From NCBI RefSeq assembly GCF_040545875.1, contig NZ_JBEPMR010000009.1: a DNA stretch of 64,000 nucleotides; one strand, 5' to 3'. Position numbers and translations under genes: made by a program. The stretch comes from Faecalicatena_A orotica. GTDB lineage: Bacteria > Bacillota > Clostridia > Lachnospirales > Lachnospiraceae. Of the stretch, positions 17,375 to 25,865 are shown piece after piece (position 1 is the stretch's first letter; the number at the start of each line of letters is the position of its first letter). Below the pieces are notes generated by a model. That model searched no databases and was not told where the DNA came from. It saw only the letters and a list, made by a program, of their open reading frames with translations.

Positions 17375-17806
17375 ATGAAATATGATGAGCTTGTGGCAGA
17401 GATAAAGGAACAGTTTATGAAGGCAGATGTGAGCCGGATCAAAGAGCATATTGCATATCAGTTTAATATCGAGGGTGAGGCGCAGGGAGCTTTTTATGCA
17501 GAGATAGCTGACGGAAAGCTGAGCATTGAACCATATGAGTACTATGACAGGGATGTGCTTTTTACAACAACGGCGGAAACGCTTCTGGAAATTTCAGCGG
17601 GTAAATTAGATGCAGTGGATGCGTTTACTAAGGGGAAGCTGAAGGTGGAAGGAGACTTTGAGAAAGCGCTGAAGCTTCAGGACTTTACGAAGGGGGCGTC
17701 ACAGACATCCGGTGTGAAGAAGGCTGCGGTCCAGAAGGCCGCATCGGTAAAAAATACGGTGAGAAAGGCTGTGGATAAGAAGAAAGCAGCGGCAGCAGGT
17801 AAATAG
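17375..17806 (+). CDS. SCP2 sterol/lipid-binding domain protein
   Basis: This 143-residue small soluble protein fits the SCP-2 lipid-transfer fold over residues ~1-108. It has YQFNIEGEAQGAFYAEIADGKLSIEP followed by ISAGKLDAVDAFTKGKLKVEGDFEKALKL, the typical hydrophobic-cavity helices. A Lys/Ala-rich basic tail (about 109-143) could bind membrane or nucleic acid. SCP2 domains carry acyl chains, sterols or other lipids. First gene of the TetR-controlled operon, with GGAGG at good spacing, it suggests that the pathway handles a lipid. Confidence 0.8.
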   Translation: MKYDELVAEIKEQFMKADVSRIKEHIAYQFNIEGEAQGAFYAEIADGKLSIEPYEYYDRDVLFTTTAETLLEISAGKLDAVDAFTKGKLKVEGDFEKALKLQDFTKGASQTSGVKKAAVQKAASVKNTVRKAVDKKKAAAAGK

Positions 17807-17834
17807 GACAGGGATATTCCGGGAGGGACCGACT

Positions 17835-18782
17835 ATGAAGGGCTTAAAGACATTACTTGGAATCGGGACAGCAGCGGCTTTCGCTGAATATGGTATTGCA
17901 TCTTATTTTTTCAGGCGCACCATGCTCACGCAGAATGCCAAAACAGAACGCACGATAGATATGGCGGGGACGGACTGGGAACAGTACATGCCGCGGATGA
18001 AAGAGTGGAAGGCATGGATGCTGTCACAGCCGCATGAGGATGTATGGATACGCTCGTCAGACGGACTGAAGCTGCATGGGACTTATTTCCCGGGAGAGGG
18101 TGGAAATAAGATCATCCTAGGGTTCCACGGTTACACAAGCAAAGGAATGAGCGATTATATCGGTCTTTCAAACTATTACATCAAAAGAGGATACCGGATG
18201 CTGCTCGTAGACGAGAGGGCACACGGCGAAAGTGAAGGTACATATATCGGTTTTGGATGTCTGGACAGGAAAGATGCGGCAAAATGGGCAGAATACGCGG
18301 TGGAACTGCTTGGCGGGGGCTGCGAAATATGGCTTCACGGCATGTCGATGGGAGGCTCCACCGTACTGATGGCAAGCGGGATGAAGCTGCCGCGTGAGGT
18401 GAAGGGAATTATTTCTGACTGCGCTTTTACAAACGCCTGGGAGGTGTTTTCCCATGTGCTTAAGACGCAGTACCACCTTCCCGCATTTCCGGTCCTGAAT
18501 ATTTCCGACCAAATGACAATCAGCCGTGCAGGCTACAGCCTGCGGGAATGCAGTGCGAAAGAGGAAGTGAAGAAGGCAAAAGTGCCGATCCTGTTTATTC
18601 ACGGGGATGCGGACACATTTGTCCCGTGCCGGATGTGCCGGGAAATTTATGATGCCTGTGCTTCAGAGAAAGAAATACTGATCATCAAAGGGGCAGGACA
18701 CTGCGAATCCTTTTATAAAGATCAGGTGAAATATGAGGAAACTTTGACGGCCTTTTTAAAGAAAAGAGGGATGGAATCATGA
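17835..18782 (+). CDS. Alpha/beta hydrolase
   Basis: This 315-residue protein has the fold's landmarks: HGYTSKG oxyanion region near residue 98, VDERAHGES, nucleophile S171 in HGMSMGGS, acid in HGDADTF and His in GAGHCES near the end. The first ~25 residues are hydrophobic (LLGIGTAAAFAEYGIASYFF) and could anchor it in the membrane. It resembles YqkD/BAAT-type esterases. It overlaps the next gene by 4 bp, so translation is coupled. In this operon it may release or remodel an acyl product as a thioesterase or lipase. Confidence 0.87.
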   Translation: MKGLKTLLGIGTAAAFAEYGIASYFFRRTMLTQNAKTERTIDMAGTDWEQYMPRMKEWKAWMLSQPHEDVWIRSSDGLKLHGTYFPGEGGNKIILGFHGYTSKGMSDYIGLSNYYIKRGYRMLLVDERAHGESEGTYIGFGCLDRKDAAKWAEYAVELLGGGCEIWLHGMSMGGSTVLMASGMKLPREVKGIISDCAFTNAWEVFSHVLKTQYHLPAFPVLNISDQMTISRAGYSLRECSAKEEVKKAKVPILFIHGDADTFVPCRMCREIYDACASEKEILIIKGAGHCESFYKDQVKYEETLTAFLKKRGMES

Positions 18783-20179
18783 AAATTATTGATGGAAAAG
18801 AAACATACCCGTTGACCGCTGCACAGAAACTGCATTTTTTTTACCAGAAATACTGCCCGAAAAAGCAAGTGCTGAACATCGGTACCAGCCTGACGATCCA
18901 GCAGAGTCTGGACTTTGGTGCACTGAAAGAAGCAATTTACAAAGCCTATTCCAGATGCGAGTCCATGCGGCTGCGCTTTGCAGAGGACGAAGACGGCACC
19001 GTCGTGCAGTATATTGCGGACAGAGAGGAACGAGACATTGAATTCTTCGATTTCACCGGCTGGGAAGGCTGGGCGGCGGAGGCAAAGATGAAAGAATGGA
19101 CATCCGTTCCGTTTGAGCGCTTCCATTCTCCTCTGAACAGAGTCGTCATGATCATTACCCCGGACGGATTTCAGGGAATCTATCTTCTTGTTGACCATAT
19201 GACGATGGACGCCCAGTCACTGATCCTATTTTTAAAAGATGTTATAGAAATCTACTGCAACATGAAATACGAGGGGATTGATTATCCGAAGGAAATGTCT
19301 TCTTATATTGCACAGCTTGAAAAAGACCTCACATACGAGGCAGGGTGCAGGTCAAAACAGAGAGACACGGAATTCTTTGAGAAAATGATTTCTTCATCCG
19401 AACCTGTGTTTAACGGCGTATTCGGCCCGAAAAAGCTTCTGGAAGAACAGGAGAACAAAAAAGATTCATCCCTGCGTGCAGTTACGGCAGTTTCGGACAA
19501 CGTAGATGCAAACATCGTCACATTTGAGCTGGAGGAAGACCCGTCAAAGCGGCTGATGAAATTCTGTGAAGAACACCATATTTCGATGGTGTGTCTCCTG
19601 ATGATGGGACTTCGTACATATTTACAAAAAGAAAATGGGAATGATGACGTCTCTGTGACGACAACAGTCGCCAGACGGGCGACGCTCTCCGAGAAAAAAT
19701 GTGGCGGGACCAGAATCCACTGCTTTCCATTCCGTACGATTGTAAAGGAGTCAGATACCTTTATGGAAGGGCTGTTCAAGATAAGAGACGGGCAGAACCA
19801 GCTTTTCCGCCATGCCAACTATGACCCGACGGAGTACTATAAATACCGCAGTAAATATTACGGACTGGAGTCAGGTCAGACATATGAGCCACTGAGCCTG
19901 ACTTACCAGCCCCTGACCCTGAAAGACAAAGGTCTGGACCGCCTGGGGGACATCCGGTACAAATCCGCATGGTACAGCAATGGTGCCGCAGCACATGCCC
20001 TTTACCTGACCGTGATGCACCGGGCGGAGGACAACGGAATGAACTTCAACTTTGAACACCAGACAGGAGTAGTAAATTACAAACAATTACAACAATTTTA
20101 TTACTACCTCTGCCGTATCATCTTCAAAGGTGTTGAAAATCCGGACATCACAGTGGGGGAACTCATATCGGCAGTCTAA
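18779..20179 (+). CDS. Stand-alone condensation-domain (NRPS C/acyltransferase-fold) protein
   Basis: This 466-residue protein has the two-lobed chloramphenicol-acetyltransferase-like architecture of NRPS condensation domains. It opens with YPLTAAQKLHFF (C1-like) and has DHMTMDA at residues 139-145, corresponding to the HHxxxDG catalytic motif with the first His replaced by Asp and the second, catalytic His retained. VTTTVARRATLSEKKCG resembles the latch region. Such enzymes join a carrier-bound acyl or aminoacyl group to an amine or alcohol. It is followed by a discrete ACP and an AMP ligase, with no modular NRPS, so it probably works in trans. Confidence 0.78.
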   Translation: MKIIDGKETYPLTAAQKLHFFYQKYCPKKQVLNIGTSLTIQQSLDFGALKEAIYKAYSRCESMRLRFAEDEDGTVVQYIADREERDIEFFDFTGWEGWAAEAKMKEWTSVPFERFHSPLNRVVMIITPDGFQGIYLLVDHMTMDAQSLILFLKDVIEIYCNMKYEGIDYPKEMSSYIAQLEKDLTYEAGCRSKQRDTEFFEKMISSSEPVFNGVFGPKKLLEEQENKKDSSLRAVTAVSDNVDANIVTFELEEDPSKRLMKFCEEHHISMVCLLMMGLRTYLQKENGNDDVSVTTTVARRATLSEKKCGGTRIHCFPFRTIVKESDTFMEGLFKIRDGQNQLFRHANYDPTEYYKYRSKYYGLESGQTYEPLSLTYQPLTLKDKGLDRLGDIRYKSAWYSNGAAAHALYLTVMHRAEDNGMNFNFEHQTGVVNYKQLQQFYYYLCRIIFKGVENPDITVGELISAV

Positions 20180-20184
20180 AACTT

Positions 20185-20226
20185 GAGAATATTCTGAAAA
20201 CGGAGCGCAAAGGGGTCTGCCCCCTA
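20185..20226 (+). repeat. Double-palindrome interspersed repeat, copy A
   Basis: AGAATATTCT palindrome, a 20-bp GCGCAAAG-containing spacer and the GGGGTCTGCCCC hairpin. Copies B (49486-49532) and C (52891-52930, inverted) share the same order. This one forms part of the 5' leader of the carrier-protein gene. Confidence 0.75.
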
Positions 20227-20238
20227 GGAGGTTAAAAT

Positions 20239-20466
20239 ATGTTTAATAAGTTACGTGATATTATTTGTGAATACGTTGAAGTGGATAAGGATGCTATCAC
20301 CGGGGATTCGCGTTTTGTTGAGGATCTTGGCTTCACTTCTTATGATTTTATGAGTATGGTTGGTGAACTGGAAGATACGTTTGATGTTGAAGTGGAAGAA
20401 CGTGAGGTTGCAGACATCGTGACGGTAGGTGAGGCTGTCCGGTATATTGAGAGTCTGCAGGATTAA
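20239..20466 (+). CDS. Discrete acyl/peptidyl carrier protein
   Basis: This 75-residue acidic four-helix protein has the phosphopantetheine motif DLGFTSYDFM, with S34 as expected attachment site, and a typical helix-3 region (VEEREVADIVTVGEAVRYIESL). The residue after Ser is Tyr instead of the usual Leu of DSL, which sets it apart from housekeeping AcpP. A strong AGGAGG lies 8 bases upstream. Wedged between a C-domain protein and an AMP-forming ligase, it should carry the intermediate activated by the ligase. Confidence 0.88.
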   Translation: MFNKLRDIICEYVEVDKDAITGDSRFVEDLGFTSYDFMSMVGELEDTFDVEVEEREVADIVTVGEAVRYIESLQD

Positions 20467-20483
20467 GAGGGGCAGGTAAAGGT

Positions 20484-21992
20484 ATGAAGATGGAGACAAT
20501 GAAAGATATTATCCGCTATGCGGCAGATACTTACGGGGAAAATCCGGCAATCCGGTATAAAGTGCGTAAGGAAGTGTTATCGAAGACCTATCAGGACTTG
20601 AAAAAGGACAGCGAATCATTCAGCAGAGTACTTGAATCGCTGGAAATGCAGGGGAAGCATGTGGCTGTGATCGGGCCGACTACCTATGAGTGGATCATAA
20701 GTTATTTCGGTACGGCAAATAGCGGAAGTGTCATTGTCCCGCTAGATGCGCAGCTGAAAACGGAGGATGTCTGTGAGCTTCTGAACCGGGCGGACATAAG
20801 TGTCCTCGTTTTTGACAGTCTGCGCAAAGATGTGGCCGCAAAGGCAAAGGAGGCATGCCCCGGGGTGAAATACATGATTTCCATGCAGGCAGAGGAAAGC
20901 AAAGAGTGTATTCTTTCTCTCCACCAACTGCTGGATGTGCATGAAGGAAGTTTTGAATGTGAACTGGATCCAGAAAAAATGTGTGCCATTCTGTTTACTT
21001 CCGGTACGACGGGGAAGAGCAAGGGCGTTATGTTAAGTCATAGGAATCTGACGGATAATGCAGTATGTCTGGATATGAAGATCCCTGCCGGTACAGTATC
21101 GATGACGCTCCTTCCGATTCACCACGCATACTGCTTTACAATGGATATCCTGAAAGGAATTTATATTGGCCTTGTGATCTGTATCAACGATTCTATTATG
21201 CATGTATCGAAAAACATGAAGCTTTTCAAGCCGGAGATCGTACTGCTTGTGCCTATGGTAATAGAATCAGTCTATAAAAAACTGAAAGAATCAACAGGTA
21301 TCCTGCCAAAGAAAATGGTCGCAAAGGCGGCTTTCGGCGGAAACCTGAAAACAATCTGCAGCGGTGGGGCATACCTGCCGCCGGAGATGGTTCAGGCATT
21401 TGCAGAATATGGCATCACGGTACTTCAGGGATACGGTATGACAGAATGTTCACCGGTTATCAGCACGAATCTTGCATGGGACTCCAGAACCGGTTCGGTT
21501 GGTAAACTCCTTCCTAACTGTGAAGCAAAGACCGTAGACGGTGAAATCTGGGTGCGGGGTTCAAGTGTCATGCTCGGATATTATAAAATGCCCGAAGAAA
21601 CAGAAGAGGCACTGACGGACGGATGGCTCAGGACGGGTGATCTGGGATACATTGATGAGGACAGCTTTGTCTACATAACGGGACGGAAGAAGAATCTGAT
21701 TATTCTGAAAAACGGGGAAAATGTATCACCGGAAGAGCTCGAGAATGAGATTGGAAAAGACCCTCTTGTACAAGAGATTATCGTCAGGGAGAAAGAATCC
21801 GTCATAGAAGCAGAAATATATCCGGACATGGAGTATGCGCATAAGAAGAGAATCAAGGATGTTCCCGCCCGCCTGCAGGAGGTCATTGACGATTACAACA
21901 GAGGCCTTCCCCCTTATAAAAAGATACACGGGCTGACAATAAGAGAAGAAGAGTTTGAAAAAACACCTTCCAAGAAGATCAAAAGACAATAA
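20484..21992 (+). CDS. AMP-forming acyl/aminoacyl ligase (adenylation domain, FadD-like)
   Basis: This 502-residue ANL enzyme activates a carboxylate as adenylate and loads it on CoA or a carrier protein. Motifs in order: ILFTSGTTGKSKGVMLSHRN (P-loop, residues 169-188), QGYGMTECSPV, WLRTGDLGYID, TGRKKNLIILKNGENVSPEELE and the catalytic C-terminal Lys region TPSKKIKRQ. It is shorter than typical FadD and close to acyl-ACP ligases or discrete A domains. It is the last gene of the TetR-controlled operon, 17 bp after the ACP. The likely role is charging that ACP with a fatty or amino acid. An internal ATG at 20490 is an alternative start. Confidence 0.88.
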   Translation: MKMETMKDIIRYAADTYGENPAIRYKVRKEVLSKTYQDLKKDSESFSRVLESLEMQGKHVAVIGPTTYEWIISYFGTANSGSVIVPLDAQLKTEDVCELLNRADISVLVFDSLRKDVAAKAKEACPGVKYMISMQAEESKECILSLHQLLDVHEGSFECELDPEKMCAILFTSGTTGKSKGVMLSHRNLTDNAVCLDMKIPAGTVSMTLLPIHHAYCFTMDILKGIYIGLVICINDSIMHVSKNMKLFKPEIVLLVPMVIESVYKKLKESTGILPKKMVAKAAFGGNLKTICSGGAYLPPEMVQAFAEYGITVLQGYGMTECSPVISTNLAWDSRTGSVGKLLPNCEAKTVDGEIWVRGSSVMLGYYKMPEETEEALTDGWLRTGDLGYIDEDSFVYITGRKKNLIILKNGENVSPEELENEIGKDPLVQEIIVREKESVIEAEIYPDMEYAHKKRIKDVPARLQEVIDDYNRGLPPYKKIHGLTIREEEFEKTPSKKIKRQ

Positions 21993-22039
21993 AAAATATG
22001 CCGGTCCCTCCAGGTAAAGTGGAAGGGCCGGCATATTTT
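21993..22039. terminator. Bidirectional terminator
   Basis: AAAATATGCCGG and CCGGCATATTTT form long complementary arms around a partly paired CCCTCC/GGAAGGG centre. A and T tracts on both sides suit the convergent ligase and pduO genes. Confidence 0.85.
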
Positions 22040-22604
22040 ACTTCCCGATACTTTTCATAACATTTTTCACGACTTCCTGGCGGAATTCCTCATCAGGCTC
22101 GGCAGAAGACTTGTAATCGGCATACCTTGCCGCTACATAAAGGTAGTCAGACAGACGGTTTATATACTGCATTGCCTTACTGTCAGCACCGTAATTCTGT
22201 GAAACCTTTCGGAACCTCCGTTCGGCCCGTCTTGCAACGGCCCTTGCCACATCCAGCCGGGCTGATTGCTCACAGCCGCCGTAAAGGACGAATTCCTTTG
22301 CGCGGGGGAACGAATCCTCCAGATGGTCGATTTCTTCTTCCAGAGCAAGTGTCTCTTCTTTTGTAAAGCGATGGTCCGGATTACGCGGATCAGCAATACC
22401 GGCCATAATCTGCATCAGTTCCTTTTGAATCTTGGAAAGACGTTCACTCAAAGAGGAATCGGCGATTACCTTGGCAAGTCCGATATGGCTGCTCAGCTCG
22501 TCAATCGTGCCGAGAAGCTCTATCCGGTCATCGGACTTGGAAACGCTGATTCCGTTCATGAGGGTAGTCTTCCCCGCGTCCCCGTTTTTCGTGTAAATTT
22601 TCAT
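22038..22604 (-). CDS. Cob(I)alamin adenosyltransferase, PduO type
   Basis: This 188-residue enzyme transfers adenosyl from ATP to cob(I)alamin, making the coenzyme needed by the adjacent dehydratase. Family motifs are present: TKNGDAGKTTLM (ATP site), GTIDELSSHIG, ARAVARRAERR and YINRLSDYLYVAAR. The ATG at 22604 is preferred because GGGGAG would directly abut the upstream ATG at 22610. It is the last gene of the leftward dehydratase operon, 15 bp after the reactivase small subunit. Confidence 0.93.
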   Translation of the reverse strand: MKIYTKNGDAGKTTLMNGISVSKSDDRIELLGTIDELSSHIGLAKVIADSSLSERLSKIQKELMQIMAGIADPRNPDHRFTKEETLALEEEIDHLEDSFPRAKEFVLYGGCEQSARLDVARAVARRAERRFRKVSQNYGADSKAMQYINRLSDYLYVAARYADYKSSAEPDEEFRQEVVKNVMKSIGK

Positions 22605-22619
22605 GGTCATCTCCCCTTT

Positions 22620-22949
22620 TTATTTAAAAGCAAGCTTTTTTATGGCCCGGGCACTGTTAGCCCCCAGCTTTCTGCTCTGTTCCTTATCCGGTGCCAGATA
22701 GCTTTCAATATTATGCCCCTTCTCAATCCCTCGCATCTGCAGTGCGGCATGAGTCCTGCACATCCCGATTCCGGAGCCGAGCATCGAATCATTCGCCGCA
22801 TTCCAGGCTAATTCGTCAGGCGAATCATAATCCATTTCTTTGATATCAAAAAACACGCCTTCCTCTTCGATGCCTGCACAGAGTTCCTTCAGGACAGAAG
22901 GGTCCGGATGGTTTACATATATGAAAATAGAAGGTCTTTTTATAATCAT
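22620..22949 (-). CDS. pduH: Diol/glycerol dehydratase reactivase small subunit (PduH/DdrB-like)
   Basis: This 109-residue protein (RPSIFIYVNHPDPSVLKELCAGIEEEG start; GSGIGMCRTHAALQM in the middle) matches the beta subunit of the dehydratase-reactivating factor. With PduG it releases damaged cobalamin from the dehydratase. The ATG at 22949 overlaps the pduG stop by 4 bp, and the far upstream start would intrude into pduG. The fold is related to the dehydratase medium subunit. Confidence 0.9.
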   Translation of the reverse strand: MIIKRPSIFIYVNHPDPSVLKELCAGIEEEGVFFDIKEMDYDSPDELAWNAANDSMLGSGIGMCRTHAALQMRGIEKGHNIESYLAPDKEQSRKLGANSARAIKKLAFK

Positions 22950-24763
22950 TGTCTCTCTCCTGCATATGAAAGCACAAGTCCGGTTGCCACGGCATTGCGT
23001 GGTCCTTCTGTTCCGCGGATATTGCCGCGCCCGCATACGATCCGGTAATCGGCAAATTCCTCCATCAGCATTTCCGGTATTTCGAAATCCTCGGCAGACC
23101 CTCCGACAAGCACCACATTGGAAATGTTCTTCAAATCCTGTCCGGGGGCGACGCTCTTAAGTGCACGGAACGCATTGGTGACGAATACCTTCCTTTTCGC
23201 ATCCCGCCGTACCTGAACGATCTTTTCCATCGGGAGCTCCTTTTCTATCCGGATATATCCGTCTTCTGCGAGTAAAATAACCCGCCCGTAGAAACGGGGG
23301 TCAATGGACTCATCAACGAATGTCATCTGCCCGTTTTCCATTCTCATATGGAAAAGGCTTTCTACTTTTGCGAGTGGATATTTCTTGATCTGCTCCGCAA
23401 TATGGCGGTCACCCAGACCAAGTTCGGTTTCAATCAGCATGGATACCAGTTCCCCGGCACCGGCCTGATGCGTCATGGTCACTCTGCCGTCTTCCGAAAT
23501 CACTGCCGCATCTGTAGAACCGCCGCCCATATCCAGAATGGCCAGAGGCAGCTTCGTTCCCGGAGTAGTGAGTGCCCCGAGACTTGCCATGACGGCCTCT
23601 ACCCCGGCGATTCTGACATCTGTTCCGAGTTCCATCTTCAGCTTATCCGCAATCTCCCGCATCGGAAGGTGCTGCGTCTTTACCATCGCTGCAATCCCGA
23701 CCGCTTTCTCGAGACAGGTTTCCCCTGCGAGTGCACCGGAAATCAGGACCGGCGCAAGTGTATCCACGGCAAGGATATCAGTGATCCGGATATCTGCATC
23801 CGGAGTATGGTCTAATTCCCCCATACCACGCTTGATGCGGGTGAGCATATTGCCGACATTCGTATCCGGCTGTCCGCTGATATCATGAATTTTCCCGGCA
23901 TCTGCAACTGCCTTCATGATTTCTGCGGCACCTTCATCGAGATTGATCGATGCACTGTTCTCGGCATTGAGATAAATCTCCCCGGCGGGCAGGACATTTT
24001 CCCGGACATTTCCGCCCGGTGTCTTTAAAACAACTGCACTGCGTTTTCCGATCAGGCTTTTGGCAATCGGCGTGACAGTCCGTGTCTCTTCCGCATTCAA
24101 ATGCAGGAGTGTGGCAATTCCGTATGGATTGGAAAGCATGCGCACGGTCTGTCCGGGCAGGGCAACTTCAATCGCAGCCAGAACGCCGTCAGGCAGTTTG
24201 TCAATCCTTGCAACCTCATCGATGATCGGTATCTTTTTCCGAAGCCGGTTTTCCACCAGCACTGCCTCATCCGCCTTCAGGATGACCCCGGCAATATCCA
24301 GTGTGTCCGCAGACTGGTTGAGGATCGCGGCAACCTCTTCGTAGGAGTAGGAATCATCGGCGGCTACGATGTAAGGCGTCCCGGGAATTCCCCGTGACAG
24401 ATTATCAATCAGCAGGATCTCCCCGACTGCCTGTCCGGCTCCGGCAGGAGTCGAAGGATTATGGCCGATCATAGACGAATCTGTGATAATCGTCTCGGTC
24501 AGTGTCTCCATAGCAGTGTCACCTATGACGGGTGCGGCTTCGTTGAGACGGATGAGCGAGATGTCGCTGATTGTACGTCCGATACTGCTCATGGCCCGGT
24601 TTAAGGCTGCTTTGATTGCATGAGTATTCGCAACCGTACCTTTGGTCCCGGTTGTAGGGCGTGAAGCACTTGTCAGGAAATGGATGGTGCCGTCAGCGGC
24701 TGCCTCCCCGACACAGACTTCTGTTGTGGAATTCCCAATGTCTACTCCAGCAATTAAACTCAA
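22946..24763 (-). CDS. pduG: Diol/glycerol dehydratase reactivase large subunit (PduG/DdrA-like)
   Basis: This 605-residue ATPase of the actin/Hsp70-like fold starts SLIAGVDIGNSTTEVCV (phosphate 1) and contains LAILDMGGGSTDAAV (phosphate 2) and NVVLVGGSAEDFEIP (adenosine motif). It chaperones the B12-dependent dehydratase by ATP-driven exchange of inactive cobalamin. Length equals the well-studied PduG/DdrA (about 610). It overlaps pduE upstream and pduH downstream by 4 bp each, giving tight coupling. Confidence 0.95.
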   Translation of the reverse strand: MSLIAGVDIGNSTTEVCVGEAAADGTIHFLTSASRPTTGTKGTVANTHAIKAALNRAMSSIGRTISDISLIRLNEAAPVIGDTAMETLTETIITDSSMIGHNPSTPAGAGQAVGEILLIDNLSRGIPGTPYIVAADDSYSYEEVAAILNQSADTLDIAGVILKADEAVLVENRLRKKIPIIDEVARIDKLPDGVLAAIEVALPGQTVRMLSNPYGIATLLHLNAEETRTVTPIAKSLIGKRSAVVLKTPGGNVRENVLPAGEIYLNAENSASINLDEGAAEIMKAVADAGKIHDISGQPDTNVGNMLTRIKRGMGELDHTPDADIRITDILAVDTLAPVLISGALAGETCLEKAVGIAAMVKTQHLPMREIADKLKMELGTDVRIAGVEAVMASLGALTTPGTKLPLAILDMGGGSTDAAVISEDGRVTMTHQAGAGELVSMLIETELGLGDRHIAEQIKKYPLAKVESLFHMRMENGQMTFVDESIDPRFYGRVILLAEDGYIRIEKELPMEKIVQVRRDAKRKVFVTNAFRALKSVAPGQDLKNISNVVLVGGSAEDFEIPEMLMEEFADYRIVCGRGNIRGTEGPRNAVATGLVLSYAGERQ

Positions 24764-25152
24764 AGCAGAATACCTCTTTTCTCATAAACTTCTGCGGCTT
24801 CCATAACGAGCCTTGCACAGTTTTTAGCATTATATTTTTCAAGCAGCTCCTGTGCCATAAGAACCAGTTCCAGCTTGGTAGAACGGTTCGGGCGCAGTTT
24901 ATCATACATTTTTAAAATGATATCATCCGGTACGTCCACCAGCTCGGCGGCGCGCTCAAAATTCTTCTGCATCGGGCCGTTGTCCGCTTTGAGGGCAACC
25001 TGTCCCTGTGCTTTCAGGATCTCTTTGGAAATCTTGATATCATCAGCGGAAACGTGGTTCTTCATGACTTCATCCAGAGTGATATCAGTCAGTTTTTTTC
25101 CGGTTTTGGATGTGATCTTCTCTTTCTCGTGTTCACCTAAGGGGTACTGCAT
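24760..25152 (-). CDS. pduE: Diol/glycerol dehydratase small subunit
   Basis: This 130-residue gamma subunit begins YPLGEHEKEKITSKTGKKLTDITLDEVM, the conserved start of DhaB3/PduE cores. It contains GQVALKADNGPMQKNFERAAEL and PNRSTKLELVLMAQEL. It lacks the extra N-terminal ~40 residues that serve as an encapsulation tag in Salmonella PduE, so in length it resembles the glycerol dehydratase DhaB3. It packs against the large subunit in an (abc)2 complex. Confidence 0.93.
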   Translation of the reverse strand: MQYPLGEHEKEKITSKTGKKLTDITLDEVMKNHVSADDIKISKEILKAQGQVALKADNGPMQKNFERAAELVDVPDDIILKMYDKLRPNRSTKLELVLMAQELLEKYNAKNCARLVMEAAEVYEKRGILL

Positions 25153-25854
25153 CTATTTCTCCTCCCATTCGATAATTCCGACCTCAGGGTCAAGCTGCTC
25201 GGTCTCAGCAATATGCATCAGGGCCGCTTTTACCTGGTATTTTGGTCTGGACATAGGGTCATTGGTACATGGTATAGGCACAACCTGTTCGCCCTTCACA
25301 TACTTTGCCGCGTTCTTGCCGATCTTCCGGTAAGTTTCGAGATCCATAAGCGGCGCCTGCGGAAACAGTTCCAGATTGGAAAGCGGATACAGGTCCTTCT
25401 GGTGGATGACCGTTGTCCCCTTGGACTGGATGCCAATGCCGATGCCGGAGCCGGAAGTCTTAGCAGCTTCCAGGGCCATAAAGCAGACATCCGAAGTGTC
25501 AAGAATCTTGACCACCCTCGGGACCATGCCCTCTTCTTCAATGCCGGCCTTTACATTCTTTAAGACATCATCCAGCGGGATACCGCAGATGGTCTTCTGG
25601 ATTTCCTTCTGAAAGGCAGCGCCGACTCCGATGACAACTTCTTTCGGATCGGTTCCCTTTTTTGCCCTTGGATAAGAAGCATAGGAAGTCTTAACCGGGT
25701 TGATTCTGTCGCGTCCGGCCAGAGACTGGGTAACTGCCGTACTTGCAGCCGGACTGCCGGACGTCACAGGGGCCGGGTTCGTGTCTTTCCGGTGCTTCAT
25801 CTCTGTGAGGACAGCATTTGTTATCTGTTTTACTAAATCTTCATTTACCTGCAT
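25153..25854 (-). CDS. pduD: Diol/glycerol dehydratase medium subunit with targeting-like N-terminus
   Basis: This 233-residue beta subunit binds part of the cobalamin. The core from residue ~65 (KEVVIGVGAAFQKEIQKTICGIP...SGIGIGIQSKGTTVIHQKDLYPLSNLELF) is standard. Ahead of it, MQVNEDLVKQITNAVLTEM is an amphipathic helix very like the PduD targeting peptide, joined by a Pro/Ser/Thr linker (about 25-50). This is what enzymes packed into a bacterial microcompartment carry, yet no shell gene lies in the window. Start and stop abut pduE. Confidence 0.93.
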   Translation of the reverse strand: MQVNEDLVKQITNAVLTEMKHRKDTNPAPVTSGSPAASTAVTQSLAGRDRINPVKTSYASYPRAKKGTDPKEVVIGVGAAFQKEIQKTICGIPLDDVLKNVKAGIEEEGMVPRVVKILDTSDVCFMALEAAKTSGSGIGIGIQSKGTTVIHQKDLYPLSNLELFPQAPLMDLETYRKIGKNAAKYVKGEQVVPIPCTNDPMSRPKYQVKAALMHIAETEQLDPEVGIIEWEEK

Positions 25855-25865
25855 GCTCTTTCCTC

